A stretch of 64,000 nt of DNA from Paraburkholderia sp. BL9I2N2 (GTDB lineage: Bacteria > Pseudomonadota > Gammaproteobacteria > Burkholderiales > Burkholderiaceae): contig NZ_SMGP01000001.1 of the NCBI RefSeq assembly GCF_004339745.1, forward strand, positions 310,001 through 374,000, given 5' to 3'. Made by a program: the position numbers and the translations under genes. This document shows, in pieces, positions 9,098 to 19,206 of the stretch. The first letter of the stretch is position 1. Each line of letters starts with the position of its first letter. The notes under the pieces were generated by a model. It did no database searches and had not been told where the DNA came from. It saw nothing but the letters and a program-made list of their open reading frames with translations.

Positions 9098-9856
9098 TTA
9101 CTTCGGCTGCATACGAATCGCGCCGTCCAGACGAATCACTTCGCCGTTGAGCATCGGATTGTCGAAGATCTGCTTGGCGAGCATCGCGTACTCCACCGGT
9201 TTGCCGAGACGCGGCGGGAACGGCACCATCGCGCCCAAGGCGTCCTGCACTTCCTGCGGCATGCCGAGCAGCATGGGCGTTTCGAAAATGCCCGGTGCGA
9301 TCGTCATCACGCGGATCGCGTTGCGCGACAGGTCGCGTGCGATCGGCAGCGTCATGCCGACCACGCCGGCCTTGGACGCTGCATAAGCCGCCTGGCCGAT
9401 CTGGCCGTCATACGCGGCCACCGACGCCGTGTTGATGATCACGCCGCGCTCGCCATTCGCGTTCGGCTCGTTCTTCGACATAGCCGCGGCGGCGAGCCGG
9501 ATCATGTTGAAGGTGCCGATCAGATTGATCGAGACGGTGCGCGCGAACGAGTCGAGCGGATGGGGGCCGTCCTTGCCGACCGTTTTGACGGCCGGCGCGA
9601 CGCCCGCGCAATTGACGAGGCCGCGCAGCGTGCCGAGCTTGGTCGCGGCTTCGACGGCTTGGGTGGCGTCGTCTTCGCGGCTTACATCGCATTTGACGAA
9701 GACGCCGCCGAGTTCTTTCGCGAGCGCCTCGCCGGCATCCACATTCAGATCGGCGAGCACGACTTTGCCGCCGTTTTCGACGAACAGGCGCGCCGTGGCT
9801 GCGCCTAGACCCGATGCACCACCGGTGATCAGGAAAACGTTGTCACGAATCTCCAT
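9098..9856 (-). CDS. Short-chain dehydrogenase, 3-hydroxyacyl-CoA dehydrogenase type II-like
   Basis: A 252-residue classical SDR. The NAD-binding TGGASGLG is at residues 11-18 and NCAG at 82-85. The catalytic Ser145, Tyr158 and Lys162 are in the [20 protein letters not shown] region. The aspartate after the second strand (VVLADLN) indicates NAD rather than NADP. The sequence around [18 protein letters not shown] resembles mammalian HSD17B10 and bacterial 3-hydroxyacyl-CoA dehydrogenases of fatty acid or isoleucine breakdown. It stands as a single gene between two terminators. The exact acyl-CoA substrate cannot be read from sequence. Confidence 0.87.
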   Translation of the reverse strand: MEIRDNVFLITGGASGLGAATARLFVENGGKVVLADLNVDAGEALAKELGGVFVKCDVSREDDATQAVEAATKLGTLRGLVNCAGVAPAVKTVGKDGPHPLDSFARTVSINLIGTFNMIRLAAAAMSKNEPNANGERGVIINTASVAAYDGQIGQAAYAASKAGVVGMTLPIARDLSRNAIRVMTIAPGIFETPMLLGMPQEVQDALGAMVPFPPRLGKPVEYAMLAKQIFDNPMLNGEVIRLDGAIRMQPK

Positions 9857-10071
9857 GTCTTCTCCTTTGCTACGGTTCAGTAATGTCTAGATCGAATATC
9901 TTTTCGATGATCGATTGTAACGGCTATGCTGCAATGCGGAAAGCGAAGCGGCAGGCGCCCGATTCACGCGCTGTCAGCGGGCGCAGGCAGAGCAAAACGT
10001 TACGGATGGCTAATTAATACGGAGCGCGGACGGATAGAGAAAGCGCACCGCACTCGCGCCACGCGTTGCAT

Positions 10072-10102
10072 AAAAAAACCCGCCGGCAAGGGGCGGGTTT
10101 TT
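10072..10102 (-). terminator. Terminator after adk
   Basis: A CCCGCC/GGCGGG hairpin preceded by A7 (T7 on the adk strand), 33 bases beyond the adk stop. It closes the lpxK-adk operon. Confidence 0.88.
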
Positions 10103-10134
10103 GCAGAAGCGATCACAGACAGACGCAAACGAGC

Positions 10135-10815
<681 letters not shown>

Positions 10816-11014
10816 CTATGTGAATTCTTTGGTGGCGCTGCGGACGTCCCACGATGCGTCGAGGGGACCCGCATCGGCTGCCGTTCCAGGTCTCGCGCTG
10901 CACGTCGAAGACGACGGCGCTGCAAGACGGCGACGGCGCGACCGGGCAAACCCTGACTCTCGCGTGTAGCGGGAGGCGCGCACAACCGTCCGATTATGCC
11001 ATGGGTTTTTCCGC

Positions 11015-11815
11015 TCAAGACCCGAATAAAGCCTGCACGCGCGCGAGATCGGCGGGTGTGTCGACACCGGGCAGCGGCACGTCGTGCGTGACGAGCACCG
11101 CGATGCGCTCGCCGTGCCACATCGCGCGCAGTTGTTCGAGCGCTTCGACCTGTTCGATCGGCGAGATTGCGAGGCTGGGATACGTGCGCAGGAATTGCGC
11201 GCGATACGCGTACAGCCCGATATGCCGATGAACTACCGCGGGCGCGGGCGGCGCGGGCATCGATGCGACATCGGGCCAGTGCGGCTGATAGGCGTCGCGT
11301 GCCCATGGAATCGGCGCGCGCGAAAAGTACAGCGCGACGCCGCGCGCGTCGAGCACGACCTTGACGACGTTCGGGTTGAAGATTTCGGCGGGGTCGGTGA
11401 TCGGGTGCGCGGCGGTGGCGATCGCGCAGCCGTGGCTCGCCGCAAGGTGCGACGCAACGCCGCACACGAGCGCCGGATCGATCAGCGGTTCGTCGCCTTG
11501 CACGTTGACCACGATCGTGTCGTCGCTCCAGCCAAACTGCGCCGCGACTTCCGCGAGACGGTCCGTGCCGGACGGATGGTCCGCGCGCGTCAACACCGCT
11601 TCGAAGCCGTGGTCGCGGGCGGCGTCGAGCACCGCATGCGCGTCCGAGGCGACCAGCACCTGCTGCGCGCCCGATTCGCGCGCGCGTTCGGCGACCCGCA
11701 CCACCATCGGCTTGCCGCCGATGTCGGCGAGCGGCTTGTTGGGCAGACGCGTCGAGGCGAGCCGGGCCGGCACGACGGCGATAAACGGGGGAGTGGTGGT
11801 GTTGGCGTGAGTCAT
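11015..11815 (-). CDS. kdsB: 3-deoxy-manno-octulosonate cytidylyltransferase (CMP-KDO synthetase)
   Basis: A 266-residue cytosolic enzyme that activates KDO with CTP for lipid A/inner-core LPS assembly. The N-terminal nucleotide loop [20 protein letters not shown], the [12 protein letters not shown] segment and the [18 protein letters not shown] motif are diagnostic. I chose the ATG at 11815 ([19 protein letters not shown]); a start at 11872 would add 19 residues not seen in the family. It lies in an LPS operon after lpxK and the Trm112 gene. Confidence 0.95.
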   Translation of the reverse strand: MTHANTTTPPFIAVVPARLASTRLPNKPLADIGGKPMVVRVAERARESGAQQVLVASDAHAVLDAARDHGFEAVLTRADHPSGTDRLAEVAAQFGWSDDTIVVNVQGDEPLIDPALVCGVASHLAASHGCAIATAAHPITDPAEIFNPNVVKVVLDARGVALYFSRAPIPWARDAYQPHWPDVASMPAPPAPAVVHRHIGLYAYRAQFLRTYPSLAISPIEQVEALEQLRAMWHGERIAVLVTHDVPLPGVDTPADLARVQALFGS

Positions 11816-11961
11816 CGGCAGGGCAAGCGCAAAGACGGGCGGCGATGAAGCCGGAAAAAATCGGCCGCGCATGCAGCGCGGCCGCGAACGGACAAGTCGA
11901 CGGATTCAGCTCGCGCCACGCGCCACACTGACATGGCGGCCGCCCGCGAGCGCAGTCTGAC

Positions 11962-12165
11962 TCAGGCCACCGAGCCCGGATTCAGATCGACCGGCGTGCC
12001 TTCTACGGTCTGCCGCGCTTCGTCGACCAGCATGACGGGAATGCCGTCGCGAATCGGATAGGCCAGCTTGTCCGCATTGCAGATCAGCTCCTGCGCGGCG
12101 CGGTCGTAGCTGAGCGGGCCCTTGCAGATCGGGCAGACGAGAATTTCAAGCAGGCGAGCGTCCAC
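11962..12165 (-). CDS. Trm112-family protein (YcaR-like)
   Basis: A 67-residue Trm112-fold protein, which in bacteria is nearly always located between lpxK and kdsB, as here. The CPICKGPL knuckle and the [15 protein letters not shown] strand are conserved. I start it at the GTG at 12165 because GGAG lies 7 bases upstream and the product then begins [14 protein letters not shown], the family N-terminus. A TTG at 12180 is possible but less likely. This start lies inside lpxK, giving a 20-base overlap that suggests translational coupling. Function in bacteria is not established; eukaryotic and archaeal Trm112 activates methyltransferases. Confidence 0.88.
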   Translation of the reverse strand: MDARLLEILVCPICKGPLSYDRAAQELICNADKLAYPIRDGIPVMLVDEARQTVEGTPVDLNPGSVA

Positions 12166-13162
12166 GGACTTTCTCCACAACTAATGCAATGAGGCGATGA
12201 TCGAGCGCGGCTTCGACCGGGACAACCCAGATGCGCGCGTCGTGCCAGGACCCTAATTTTACCGCATCCTTTTCCGTTATCAGGATGGCGTCGGCGTCCA
12301 CGTCCGTAAACGGATTGCGCTCGAACGCGTAGTGATCCGGCAGTGCGCGCGTGGCGGGCGTGAGGCCGGCGGCGCGCAGCGTGGCGAAAAAGCGCTCCGG
12401 TGCGCCGATGCCTGCTGCCGCGAGCACGCGATCGCCGCTGAATTGCGCGAGCGGCCGGCGCAACGCGGGATTGTCCAGATGCCACGCGTCGGCGGGCGCG
12501 AGTTGCAGCGCGAAGGTGTTCGGCCACGCCGGCAGCGTGCGCGCGTAAGGATCGTTGATGAGCGTCGCGTCGCGGCGGCGCGACAGCGGCTCGCGCAGCG
12601 GACCGGCCGGCAGCAGGAATCCGTTGCCGCCGAGCCGGTGATCGAACACGACCAGTTCGGCGTCGCGCTCGAGCCGGTAATGCTGCAAGCCGTCGTCGCT
12701 CACGATCACGTCGACTTCGCGGTGCGCGGCGCACAGCGCCTGCGCGGCCGCCACGCGATCCGGACAGACCCACACCGGCGCACCGGTGCGGCGCGCGATC
12801 AGAAGCGGCTCGTCACCGCCGACACTCGCCGCAGAGGTGGAAGTGACCCGCGTCGGCGTCTTCACGCGCGCGCCGTAGCCGCGCGACACCACGCCGGGTT
12901 TGAAGCCCGCGGCGCGCAACGCCTCGACCAGCGCGATCACGGTCGGCGTCTTACCGGTACCGCCGACAGTCACATTGCCGACCACCACCACGGGCACGCC
13001 GATGCGCACCGATTTCAACCAGCCGAACGAAAAGGCCGCGCGGCGCGCGGCGGCGATCGCGCCGAACGCGCAGGCGAGCGGCGACAGCGCCCAGGCGAGG
13101 GGGCCGCGCTGTTGCCATTCGCGCGCGAGGCGTGCTTCGAGACGGTTGCTGACTTCGCTCAT
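12146..13162 (-). CDS. lpxK: Tetraacyldisaccharide 4'-kinase LpxK
   Basis: A 338-residue inner-membrane-associated kinase that phosphorylates the lipid A disaccharide precursor to lipid IVA. A hydrophobic N-terminal helix precedes the P-loop [13 protein letters not shown] at about residues 62-74. The downstream [13 protein letters not shown] and [10 protein letters not shown] segments are typical. The start is taken as the ATG at 13162 ([16 protein letters not shown]); one codon pair upstream (13168) is also possible. It is the first gene of an operon with the Trm112 gene, kdsB and adk. Confidence 0.95.
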   Translation of the reverse strand: MSEVSNRLEARLAREWQQRGPLAWALSPLACAFGAIAAARRAAFSFGWLKSVRIGVPVVVVGNVTVGGTGKTPTVIALVEALRAAGFKPGVVSRGYGARVKTPTRVTSTSAASVGGDEPLLIARRTGAPVWVCPDRVAAAQALCAAHREVDVIVSDDGLQHYRLERDAELVVFDHRLGGNGFLLPAGPLREPLSRRRDATLINDPYARTLPAWPNTFALQLAPADAWHLDNPALRRPLAQFSGDRVLAAAGIGAPERFFATLRAAGLTPATRALPDHYAFERNPFTDVDADAILITEKDAVKLGSWHDARIWVVPVEAALDHRLIALVVEKVRGRSPA

Positions 13163-13168
13163 GGGCAC

Positions 13169-13728
13169 GTCGCGCAGACGAGTGGCGCGCCGCTCGCTAA
13201 AAAGCGCCGGGACGGCGGCGTGAAGGAGCTAGGCGCAATACGCGGGGCAAGCATCAACGCGGTTCTCCGGACTATCGAAAGTGAGGCGAAAAATGAAGCG
13301 AGGCGGCAACGGACGCACTTTCGCAGTGTGCCGCAATGCAGGGCGCCGCGGGCGTTCGGCATGCCGTCGAACCCGCCACTCTAGCGCGCGAGCGTCACGC
13401 CCGGCAAGCCGCGCGCCATGCGCCGCGCGACGAAACGGCACTTCCGGCGTTGCTCGCAGCCTGTGGATAACTTTGTGGAGAACCTGCCGTCCGACGGGCG
13501 GAGAAGGCCATTCCGCGCGCCCGGTATCGGCAATCATTCTTTTTAACGGGATGTAAACACCATATAAATCAACGACATGCCTGGAATTCATGCGGCCTCG
13601 CAGGCAATCTGGCGGGATCCGTCTGGCAGGTCCCGCCATGTGGACACTTTTAACAATTCGAGCGCGGCGCTGGACGCGGATGGCCGGTCGGTCTATCGTC
13701 TGTCCGGCCAGCCACCCATATTCCTCGC
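13169..13728. other. Divergent intergenic region lpxK / xseA
   Basis: About 560 bases with no convincing gene. The half near xseA is less GC-rich than its surroundings and contains TATAAA at 13563-13568 with a poor TTTTTA 17 bases upstream, a weak promoter candidate for xseA. A pair of DnaA-box-like nonamers lies at 13462-13482. In related genomes exbB/exbD often occupy this place; no trace of them is seen here. Confidence 0.5.
13462..13482. promoter_or_regulatory. Two adjacent DnaA-box-like nonamers
   Basis: TGTGGATAA at 13462-13470 is an exact complement of the consensus TTATCCACA. TGTGGAGAA at 13474-13482 differs at one position, in the same orientation, 12 bases apart start to start. Confidence 0.4.
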
Positions 13729-15108
13729 ATGAATCCCGAAAGCCCTTTTTCCTCGTCGGCAACGCCCGGCGGTGAGGTCGTCGTTCCCGTTTCGGCGCTC
13801 AATCGCGCGATCGGCACGATGCTCGAACGTTCGTTTCCGCTCGTCTGGGTCGCCGGCGAAGTGTCGAACTTCACGCGCGCCGCGAGCGGCCATTGGTATT
13901 TCTCGATCAAGGATGCGCAGGCGCAGATGCGTTGCGTGATGTTCCGCGGGCGGGCGCAATACGCCGAATTCACGCCGCGCGAAGGCGACCGCATCGAAGT
14001 GCGCGCGCTGGTGACGATGTACGAGCCGCGCGGCGAACTGCAACTGAATGTGGAAGCGGTGCGGCGCACCGGACAGGGGCGTCTCTACGAAGCGTTCCTC
14101 CGGCTGAAAGCGCAGCTCGAAGCCGAGGGGCTCTTTGCCGCCGAACGCAAACGCGCGTTGCCGACGCATCCGCGGGCGATCGGCATCGTCACGTCGTTGC
14201 AGGCCGCGGCGTTGCGCGACGTCCTGACCACGCTGGCGCGGCGCGCACCGCACATTCCGGTGATCATCTATCCGGCGCCGGTGCAGGGCGTGGGCGTGAG
14301 CGGCAAGCTCGCCGCGATGGTCGACGCCGCCAACGCGCGGCGCGAAGTCGACGTGCTGATCGTGTGCCGCGGCGGCGGCTCGATCGAAGACTTGTGGGCG
14401 TTCAACGAAGAAGTGCTGGCGCGCGCGATCGCCGAAAGCGCGATTCCCGTGGTTAGCGGCGTGGGCCACGAAACCGATTTCACGATCGCCGACTTTGCCG
14501 CGGACGTGCGCGCGCCGACGCCCACCGGCGCCGCCGAACTCGTCAGTCCGCAGCGCGTGCTGCTGTTGCGCGAGTTGGATCACCGCCACGCGACGCTCGC
14601 GCGCGGCTTCGGCCGCATGATGGAGCGGCGCGCCCAGCAACTCGATTGGCTCGCGCGTCGGCTGGTGTCGCCGGCCGAGCGGCTCGCGCGGCAACGCACG
14701 CATCTGCAGCAATTGAGCGTGCGGTTGGCATCGGCGGGCGCGCGTCCGGTGCGCGACGCGCGAGCGCGGTTTTCGCTGCTGCAGATGCGCTGGCAGCGTT
14801 GGCGTCCGGATCTCGCCGGGCATCAGGCGAAACTCGGCAATCTTTCGCAACGTCTGGACGCGGCTTTGTTACGCCAGCATGAACGTCAGACCGCGCGCAT
14901 CGACACGCTCGCCGCGCGTCTCGAAGTGCTGAGTCCGCAGCGTACGCTGGAGCGTGGTTATGCCGCCGTGCTCGACGCCCAGAGCGGACGCGCGGTGCGC
15001 GCGCCGTCGTCGTTGAAGCCGGGACGGCGCCTGACGGTGCATCTTGCGGAAGGTGCCGCGGATATCGCGCTGGCCGATGTGCAGCCGCGCCTGACCGACG
15101 GTTTCTGA
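13729..15108 (+). CDS. xseA: Exodeoxyribonuclease VII large subunit
   Basis: A 459-residue cytosolic nuclease subunit that, with XseB, degrades single-stranded DNA. The N-terminal OB-fold ([18 protein letters not shown]) binds DNA. The catalytic core contains [30 protein letters not shown] and the highly conserved [20 protein letters not shown] long helical coiled region and a C-terminal domain follow ([14 protein letters not shown]). The ATG at 13729 lacks a clear ribosome binding site, but the protein then matches the family start. xseB is not in the window. It is followed by sodB on the same strand. Confidence 0.95.
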   Translation: MNPESPFSSSATPGGEVVVPVSALNRAIGTMLERSFPLVWVAGEVSNFTRAASGHWYFSIKDAQAQMRCVMFRGRAQYAEFTPREGDRIEVRALVTMYEPRGELQLNVEAVRRTGQGRLYEAFLRLKAQLEAEGLFAAERKRALPTHPRAIGIVTSLQAAALRDVLTTLARRAPHIPVIIYPAPVQGVGVSGKLAAMVDAANARREVDVLIVCRGGGSIEDLWAFNEEVLARAIAESAIPVVSGVGHETDFTIADFAADVRAPTPTGAAELVSPQRVLLLRELDHRHATLARGFGRMMERRAQQLDWLARRLVSPAERLARQRTHLQQLSVRLASAGARPVRDARARFSLLQMRWQRWRPDLAGHQAKLGNLSQRLDAALLRQHERQTARIDTLAARLEVLSPQRTLERGYAAVLDAQSGRAVRAPSSLKPGRRLTVHLAEGAADIALADVQPRLTDGF

Positions 15109-15235
15109 CACTTCGCCGACGGCCTCGGCGCCTGTACTTTTGACTGTTGCGAGGGCCGGGCACACCGGGTGCGCAAGCACTAATTACGCTGTGCGCGCGG
15201 CGTGTTCGCCAATGCCGGGCATAAAGTCCGTTGGT

Positions 15236-15264
15236 TTGCGGGGTTATTCCAAGTCGCCTACAAT
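15236..15264 (+). promoter_or_regulatory. Sigma-70-type promoter for sodB
   Basis: TTGCGG at 15236-15241 and TACAAT at 15259-15264 with a 17-base spacer, about 64 bases before the sodB ATG. It is the best spaced promoter in this part of the window. Confidence 0.6.
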
Positions 15265-15327
15265 CGAGTGCTCAAAAGCGTTATCCGCAGACTCCCCCAC
15301 AACAGATACAGACAGAAGGAAAGCACC

Positions 15328-15906
15328 ATGGAACATACGCTCCCGCCGCTGCCGTTCGCGAAAAACGCACTCGTGCCGAACATGTCGGAAGAGACGCTCG
15401 AGTATCACTACGGCAAGCATCACCAGACCTATGTGACCAACCTGAACAATCTGATCAAGGGCACGGAGTTCGAGAACCTGTCGCTCGAAGAAATCGTCAA
15501 GAAGGCATCGGGCGGCGTGTTCAATAACGCAGCTCAAGTGTGGAACCACACGTTCTTCTGGAACAGCCTGTCGCCGCAAGGTGGCGGTGCGCCGACCGGC
15601 GCGCTCGCTGACGCGATCAACGCCAAGTGGGGTTCGTTCGACAAGTTCAAGGAAGAGTTCGCCAAGACCGCGGTCGGCACGTTCGGCTCGGGCTGGGCAT
15701 GGCTGGTGAAGAAGGCCGACGGTTCGCTCGACCTCGTGTCGACGAGCAACGCCGCTACGCCGCTGACCACCGACGCGAAGGCTCTGCTGACGATCGACGT
15801 GTGGGAACACGCTTACTACATCGACTACCGCAATGCGCGTCCGAAGTTCGTCGAAGCCTACTGGAACATCGTCAACTGGGAATTCGCGTCGAAGAACTTC
15901 GCGTGA
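15328..15906 (+). CDS. sodB: Superoxide dismutase [Fe]
   Basis: A 192-residue cytosolic superoxide dismutase that converts superoxide to hydrogen peroxide and oxygen. The metal ligands are visible at His27 (EYHYGKHH), His74 (WNHTFFW), Asp157 and His161 (DVWEHAYY). The [17 protein letters not shown] and [13 protein letters not shown] segments are of the iron type. The start at 15328 has a good AGAAGGA ribosome binding site 7 bases upstream and a well spaced promoter. It is followed by a strong terminator. Confidence 0.96.
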   Translation: MEHTLPPLPFAKNALVPNMSEETLEYHYGKHHQTYVTNLNNLIKGTEFENLSLEEIVKKASGGVFNNAAQVWNHTFFWNSLSPQGGGAPTGALADAINAKWGSFDKFKEEFAKTAVGTFGSGWAWLVKKADGSLDLVSTSNAATPLTTDAKALLTIDVWEHAYYIDYRNARPKFVEAYWNIVNWEFASKNFA

Positions 15907-16289
15907 GATTGCCGGTGAGTTTGAATGCGGCGCCACTGGCTGGGTGATCCGGTCGCGGCGTTGATCGTCGAACTCCGTAGCAATCGCAGGAAAGAAAAGC
16001 CCTCGAATGCGAGGGCTTTTCTTTTTCCTGGCGTGGCTTGCTGTCGCGCGTCAGTGCGTCGAAGGGTCTCGACGGGGCTCGCGCCCGAGATGCATAGGAT
16101 TGCTTTTCACTCGCCGCGGCGCATGAATCTTTGTCACAGTTGGTAACGGCACGCCGGCTTCCAATTCGCATTCAGCCTGCCGACAGCGCGTCGAGATGCA
16201 GGCGGAAAAAATACGGTAACTATCTCGTAAACAAAGCGCCCGCAAATTGGCCTAACGTATGTTTCCCCTATGAAGAAACGTGCGCCACC
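15907..16289. other. Intergenic region sodB / glycine-zipper lipoprotein
   Basis: About 380 bases holding the sodB terminator near its left end. The rest shows no gene, repeat or clear promoter; the stretch just before the lipoprotein gene is AT-richer (AAAAAATACGGTAACTAT) and probably contains its promoter. Confidence 0.4.
15991..16025 (+). terminator. Terminator after sodB
   Basis: A long stem (AAAGAAAAGCCCTCG with its complement, loop AAT region) followed by CTTTTT, 85 bases beyond the stop. Confidence 0.9.
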
Positions 16290-16847
16290 ATGATCTCAAG
16301 TCCTCAATCGATACGCGTCGCACTGCCTGTGGCTGCGGTCGCACTGGCGCTCCTCGGCGGTTGCGCGGTGGTGCCGCCGAGCGGTCCTTCCATCGTCGCG
16401 CTGCCGCGCAGCGGCGAGCCGCTCAATCAGTTCCAGCAGGACGACTACAACTGCCGCGACTACGCTTATCGCTCGACCAACGCGACCGGCGCCTCGCAGG
16501 CCGCGACCACGAACAGCGTCAATAGCGCGGCTATCGGCACGCTAGGCGGTGCCGCTGTCGGTGCGCTCTTTGGCGCAGCGGCAGGCAATCCCGGCGCGGG
16601 CGCGGCCATTGGCGCGGGCAGCGGCTTGCTGATCGGTGGCGCGACCGGCGCCAACGGCGCACAGTACGCGGGCGGTAGCCTCCAGGCGCAGTACGACGCG
16701 GCGTACGCGCAGTGCATGGTATCCAAGGGCAACACGATTTCGCAGCCGCGGATGCCGGTCTATGCGCCGCAACCGGTATATGTTGCTCCGCCGCCCCGTT
16801 ATTACGGGCCGCCGCCGGTAATGTATGCGCCCTATCCGTACTACTGA
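16290..16847 (+). CDS. Glycine-zipper lipoprotein
   Basis: A 185-residue predicted lipoprotein of unknown function. A signal peptide ends in LALLGGC, a good lipobox, with the cysteine at about residue 25. The middle (about 75-125) is a glycine-zipper: repeated small residues in AAIGTLGGAAVGALFGAAAG and GAGAAIGAGSGLLIGG, able to insert in membranes or pack as helical hairpins. The C-terminal 35 residues are Pro/Tyr-rich (PQPVYVAPPPRYYGPPP). The ATG at 16290 fits the signal peptide; the open frame upstream does not. It is probably an outer-membrane or periplasmic structural lipoprotein. Confidence 0.78.
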   Translation: MISSPQSIRVALPVAAVALALLGGCAVVPPSGPSIVALPRSGEPLNQFQQDDYNCRDYAYRSTNATGASQAATTNSVNSAAIGTLGGAAVGALFGAAAGNPGAGAAIGAGSGLLIGGATGANGAQYAGGSLQAQYDAAYAQCMVSKGNTISQPRMPVYAPQPVYVAPPPRYYGPPPVMYAPYPYY

Positions 16848-17107
16848 TCGAATTTCGCCGAGCGTCCGGGGCCACTGAATCGTATCGTCGTCACGTATTG
16901 CCTCGTATGGCGGAGAGAGGCGACACGATGGCGATAAACGCCTTTGCAAACAGCGTACGGTTAATCAGCCGCAAGGGCGATGACTGTGTTCAGCGAGCGG
17001 GAGACGCGCGTGGCGGGCTCCTCTCTTACGGCACGCGACGTGAGTCACGGCGCGCACCGTTGGTTGTGCGGAGCTGACCGTCGCATCGTTCAAGAGACGA
17101 GGCGAAA

Positions 17108-18907
17108 ATGCGAATCTCGCAAGCTGGCGCTGAGACATCCGGGCTCGGCGCATGGACCCGTCGGGGCACGGTAGTGGCGCTGATTGCCGTCGCCTCCTGT
17201 TTCGCGTCGTGCGGCGGTGGTGGTTCGGGCGCCACTTCGGGGTCGGCGAGCGGAAGTGGCACGTCGAGCGGCTCGGATACAGGTTCCGGTAGCGGTACGG
17301 GTTCGACCACCGGCACGGGCACCGGCACCGGCACCGGAACGACCGGCACGGGCACGGGCACCGGAACGACCGGCACGGGCAACACACCGGCAACGGTGAC
17401 GGCCTACGCCACCGACGTCCTCATGCATCACAACGATCTCGGCCGCACTGGTCAGATGCTCGCCGAGACCACGCTTACACCGGCGAACGTCAACTCGGCG
17501 AGTTTCGGCAAGGTCGCGTTTCTTGCCGCGGACGGCAAGGTCGACGGACAGCCGCTCTTCGTCACCAGCCTGTTGATCGGCGGCACGGCCCACGACGTGG
17601 TCTACGTGGTCACCGAACACGATAGCGTCTACGCCTACGACGCCACATCTTTCGCGCAACTGTGGAAAGTCTCGCTGATCGGCAGCGGCGAAACGCCCAG
17701 CGACGACCACGGATGCCCGGACATCACCCCTGAGATCGGCATTACGTCGACGCCGGTAATCGACCGCAGTCGCGGCACGAATGGCGTGCTGTATGCCGTG
17801 GCGATGACGAAAGACAGTGGCGGCGGCTACCATCACCGGCTGCATGCGCTCGATCTGGCGACCGGCGCCGAAGTGCTCGGCGGTCCGACGGAAATCGCGG
17901 CGACTTATCCGGGCAACGGCGCGGGCAGCGTTAACGGCGTGATTACCTTCAACCCGTCGTTGCATACGGAGCGCGCGGCACTTACGCTGGTCGGCGGCAA
18001 CATCTACATGGGTTGGACCGCGCACTGCATGGGGGGCTCGTACACCGGCTGGATGATGGCCTATAGCGCCGACACGCTGAAACAGACCAGCGTGATCAAC
18101 ATCACGCCGAACGGCAGTCAAGGCTCGATCTGGATGGCCGGTTCGGGCATGGCGTCGGACGGCACGTCGCTTTACGTCGTGGACGGCAACGGCACGTTCG
18201 GCACCACGCTGAATGCGCAGGGCTTTCCCGTCGACGGCGACTTCGGCGACTCGATGATGAAGCTCTCCTTGGGCAACCTGCAGGTCACCGATTACTTCGC
18301 GATGTCAGACGTGGTCACGCAAGCGGCCACCGACAACGATTTCGGCTCGGGCGGCGCCATGGTGTTGCCGGATCAGACCACGACAGGAGGCGTCGTCAAG
18401 CATCTCGCGGTGGCGGCCGGCAAGGACAACCGGATCTACGTCGTCGATCGCGACTCGATGGGCAAATTCAACCCGACGGCCAACAACATCTGGCAGGAGT
18501 TGATCGGCACGTTGGCGGGTGGCATCTGGGGATCGCCGGCTTACTACAACGGCGTGGTCTATTACGGCGGGCTGAACGACAACCTCAAGGCGCTGCCGGT
18601 CTCGGGGGCGTTCCTTGCGACCACCGCCGCGTCGAGGAGTCCGACCACTTTCCCGTATCCGGGCGCGACACCGGCTGTGTCGGCGAACGGCGCGAGCAAC
18701 GGCATTGTCTGGGCGGCGGAAAACGGCACGACCGGCGCGTTACACGCGTACAACGCGGGCAATCTCGCCGTCGAGTTGTACAACAGCAACCAGGCCGGCA
18801 CGCGCGATCAATGGGGCGCGGGCAATAAATTCATCACGCCGATGATTGCGCGCGGCAAGGTGTATGTCGGCGCTACTAATGGGGTGGCGGTGTTTGGGTT
18901 GTTGTGA
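17108..18907 (+). CDS. Lipoprotein with Gly/Ser/Thr linker and PQQ-like beta-propeller
   Basis: A 599-residue exported protein. After a basic start and hydrophobic segment, an FASC lipobox (Cys35) is followed by a low-complexity Gly/Ser/Thr linker to about residue 95. The rest is a repeated beta-strand domain with blades of the PQQ-enzyme/WD type (VVYVVTEHDSVYAYDATSFAQLWK, GNIYMGWTAH, GKDNRIYVVDRDS, GKVYVGATNGVAVFGL). No signature of a PQQ-dependent dehydrogenase active site (adjacent cysteines, cytochrome motif) is seen, so it is better called a binding or structural propeller. Its partner is unknown. It stands alone, with no operon context. Confidence 0.75.
   Translation: MRISQAGAETSGLGAWTRRGTVVALIAVASCFASCGGGGSGATSGSASGSGTSSGSDTGSGSGTGSTTGTGTGTGTGTTGTGTGTGTTGTGNTPATVTAYATDVLMHHNDLGRTGQMLAETTLTPANVNSASFGKVAFLAADGKVDGQPLFVTSLLIGGTAHDVVYVVTEHDSVYAYDATSFAQLWKVSLIGSGETPSDDHGCPDITPEIGITSTPVIDRSRGTNGVLYAVAMTKDSGGGYHHRLHALDLATGAEVLGGPTEIAATYPGNGAGSVNGVITFNPSLHTERAALTLVGGNIYMGWTAHCMGGSYTGWMMAYSADTLKQTSVINITPNGSQGSIWMAGSGMASDGTSLYVVDGNGTFGTTLNAQGFPVDGDFGDSMMKLSLGNLQVTDYFAMSDVVTQAATDNDFGSGGAMVLPDQTTTGGVVKHLAVAAGKDNRIYVVDRDSMGKFNPTANNIWQELIGTLAGGIWGSPAYYNGVVYYGGLNDNLKALPVSGAFLATTAASRSPTTFPYPGATPAVSANGASNGIVWAAENGTTGALHAYNAGNLAVELYNSNQAGTRDQWGAGNKFITPMIARGKVYVGATNGVAVFGLL
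17308..17382 (+). repeat. In-frame ACCGGC/ACGGGC tandem repeat
   Basis: Short repeats of ACCGGCACGGGC and ACCGGAACG type encode the Thr-Gly linker of the propeller lipoprotein. Units are multiples of three, so slippage would change linker length without breaking the frame. Confidence 0.8.
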
Positions 18908-19206
18908 GCGGAAGGGGGATGGTTTCGCGTTGGGTGAGATGCGGCTGTAGTTGAGTGTGTTCGCGTGGGTGTCGGTGGTTGGCTTGCGGTTATCTGGATC
19001 GCGGTATGAAAAAAAGCCCCTGTTCCATTTTTTGAGGAGCAGGGGCTTTCTGTTGGTCGTGCGGGTTATGGTGCGGCGCTGGCAACGCATCGCGCCGGAC
19101 GAGACGCTTATTTCGCGCTTTGGAAGCAAAGGCTGTCTGTTTGCCGCTGGGCTAGTGCAGTTGCAGCCGCATCGGCACGGCTACGCACCGCGCCAGATAT
19201 CACGGC
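18908..19206. other. Convergent intergenic region
   Basis: About 300 bases between the propeller lipoprotein and the convergent NYN gene. It contains the terminator at 19009-19050 and nothing else I can recognise. Confidence 0.4.
19009..19050 (-). terminator. Terminator after the NYN-domain gene
   Basis: AAAGCCCCTGTTCC and its near complement GGAGCAGGGGCTTT form the stem. The A7 on the left is a T7 tail on the minus strand; the right side ends in TTT, so weak termination of the plus strand is also possible. Confidence 0.8.

Noticed and set aside
17108..18907. PQQ-dependent dehydrogenase
   Set aside because: Only the propeller repeat character is present; no catalytic Asp/Glu-cysteine pair or cytochrome c motif was found.
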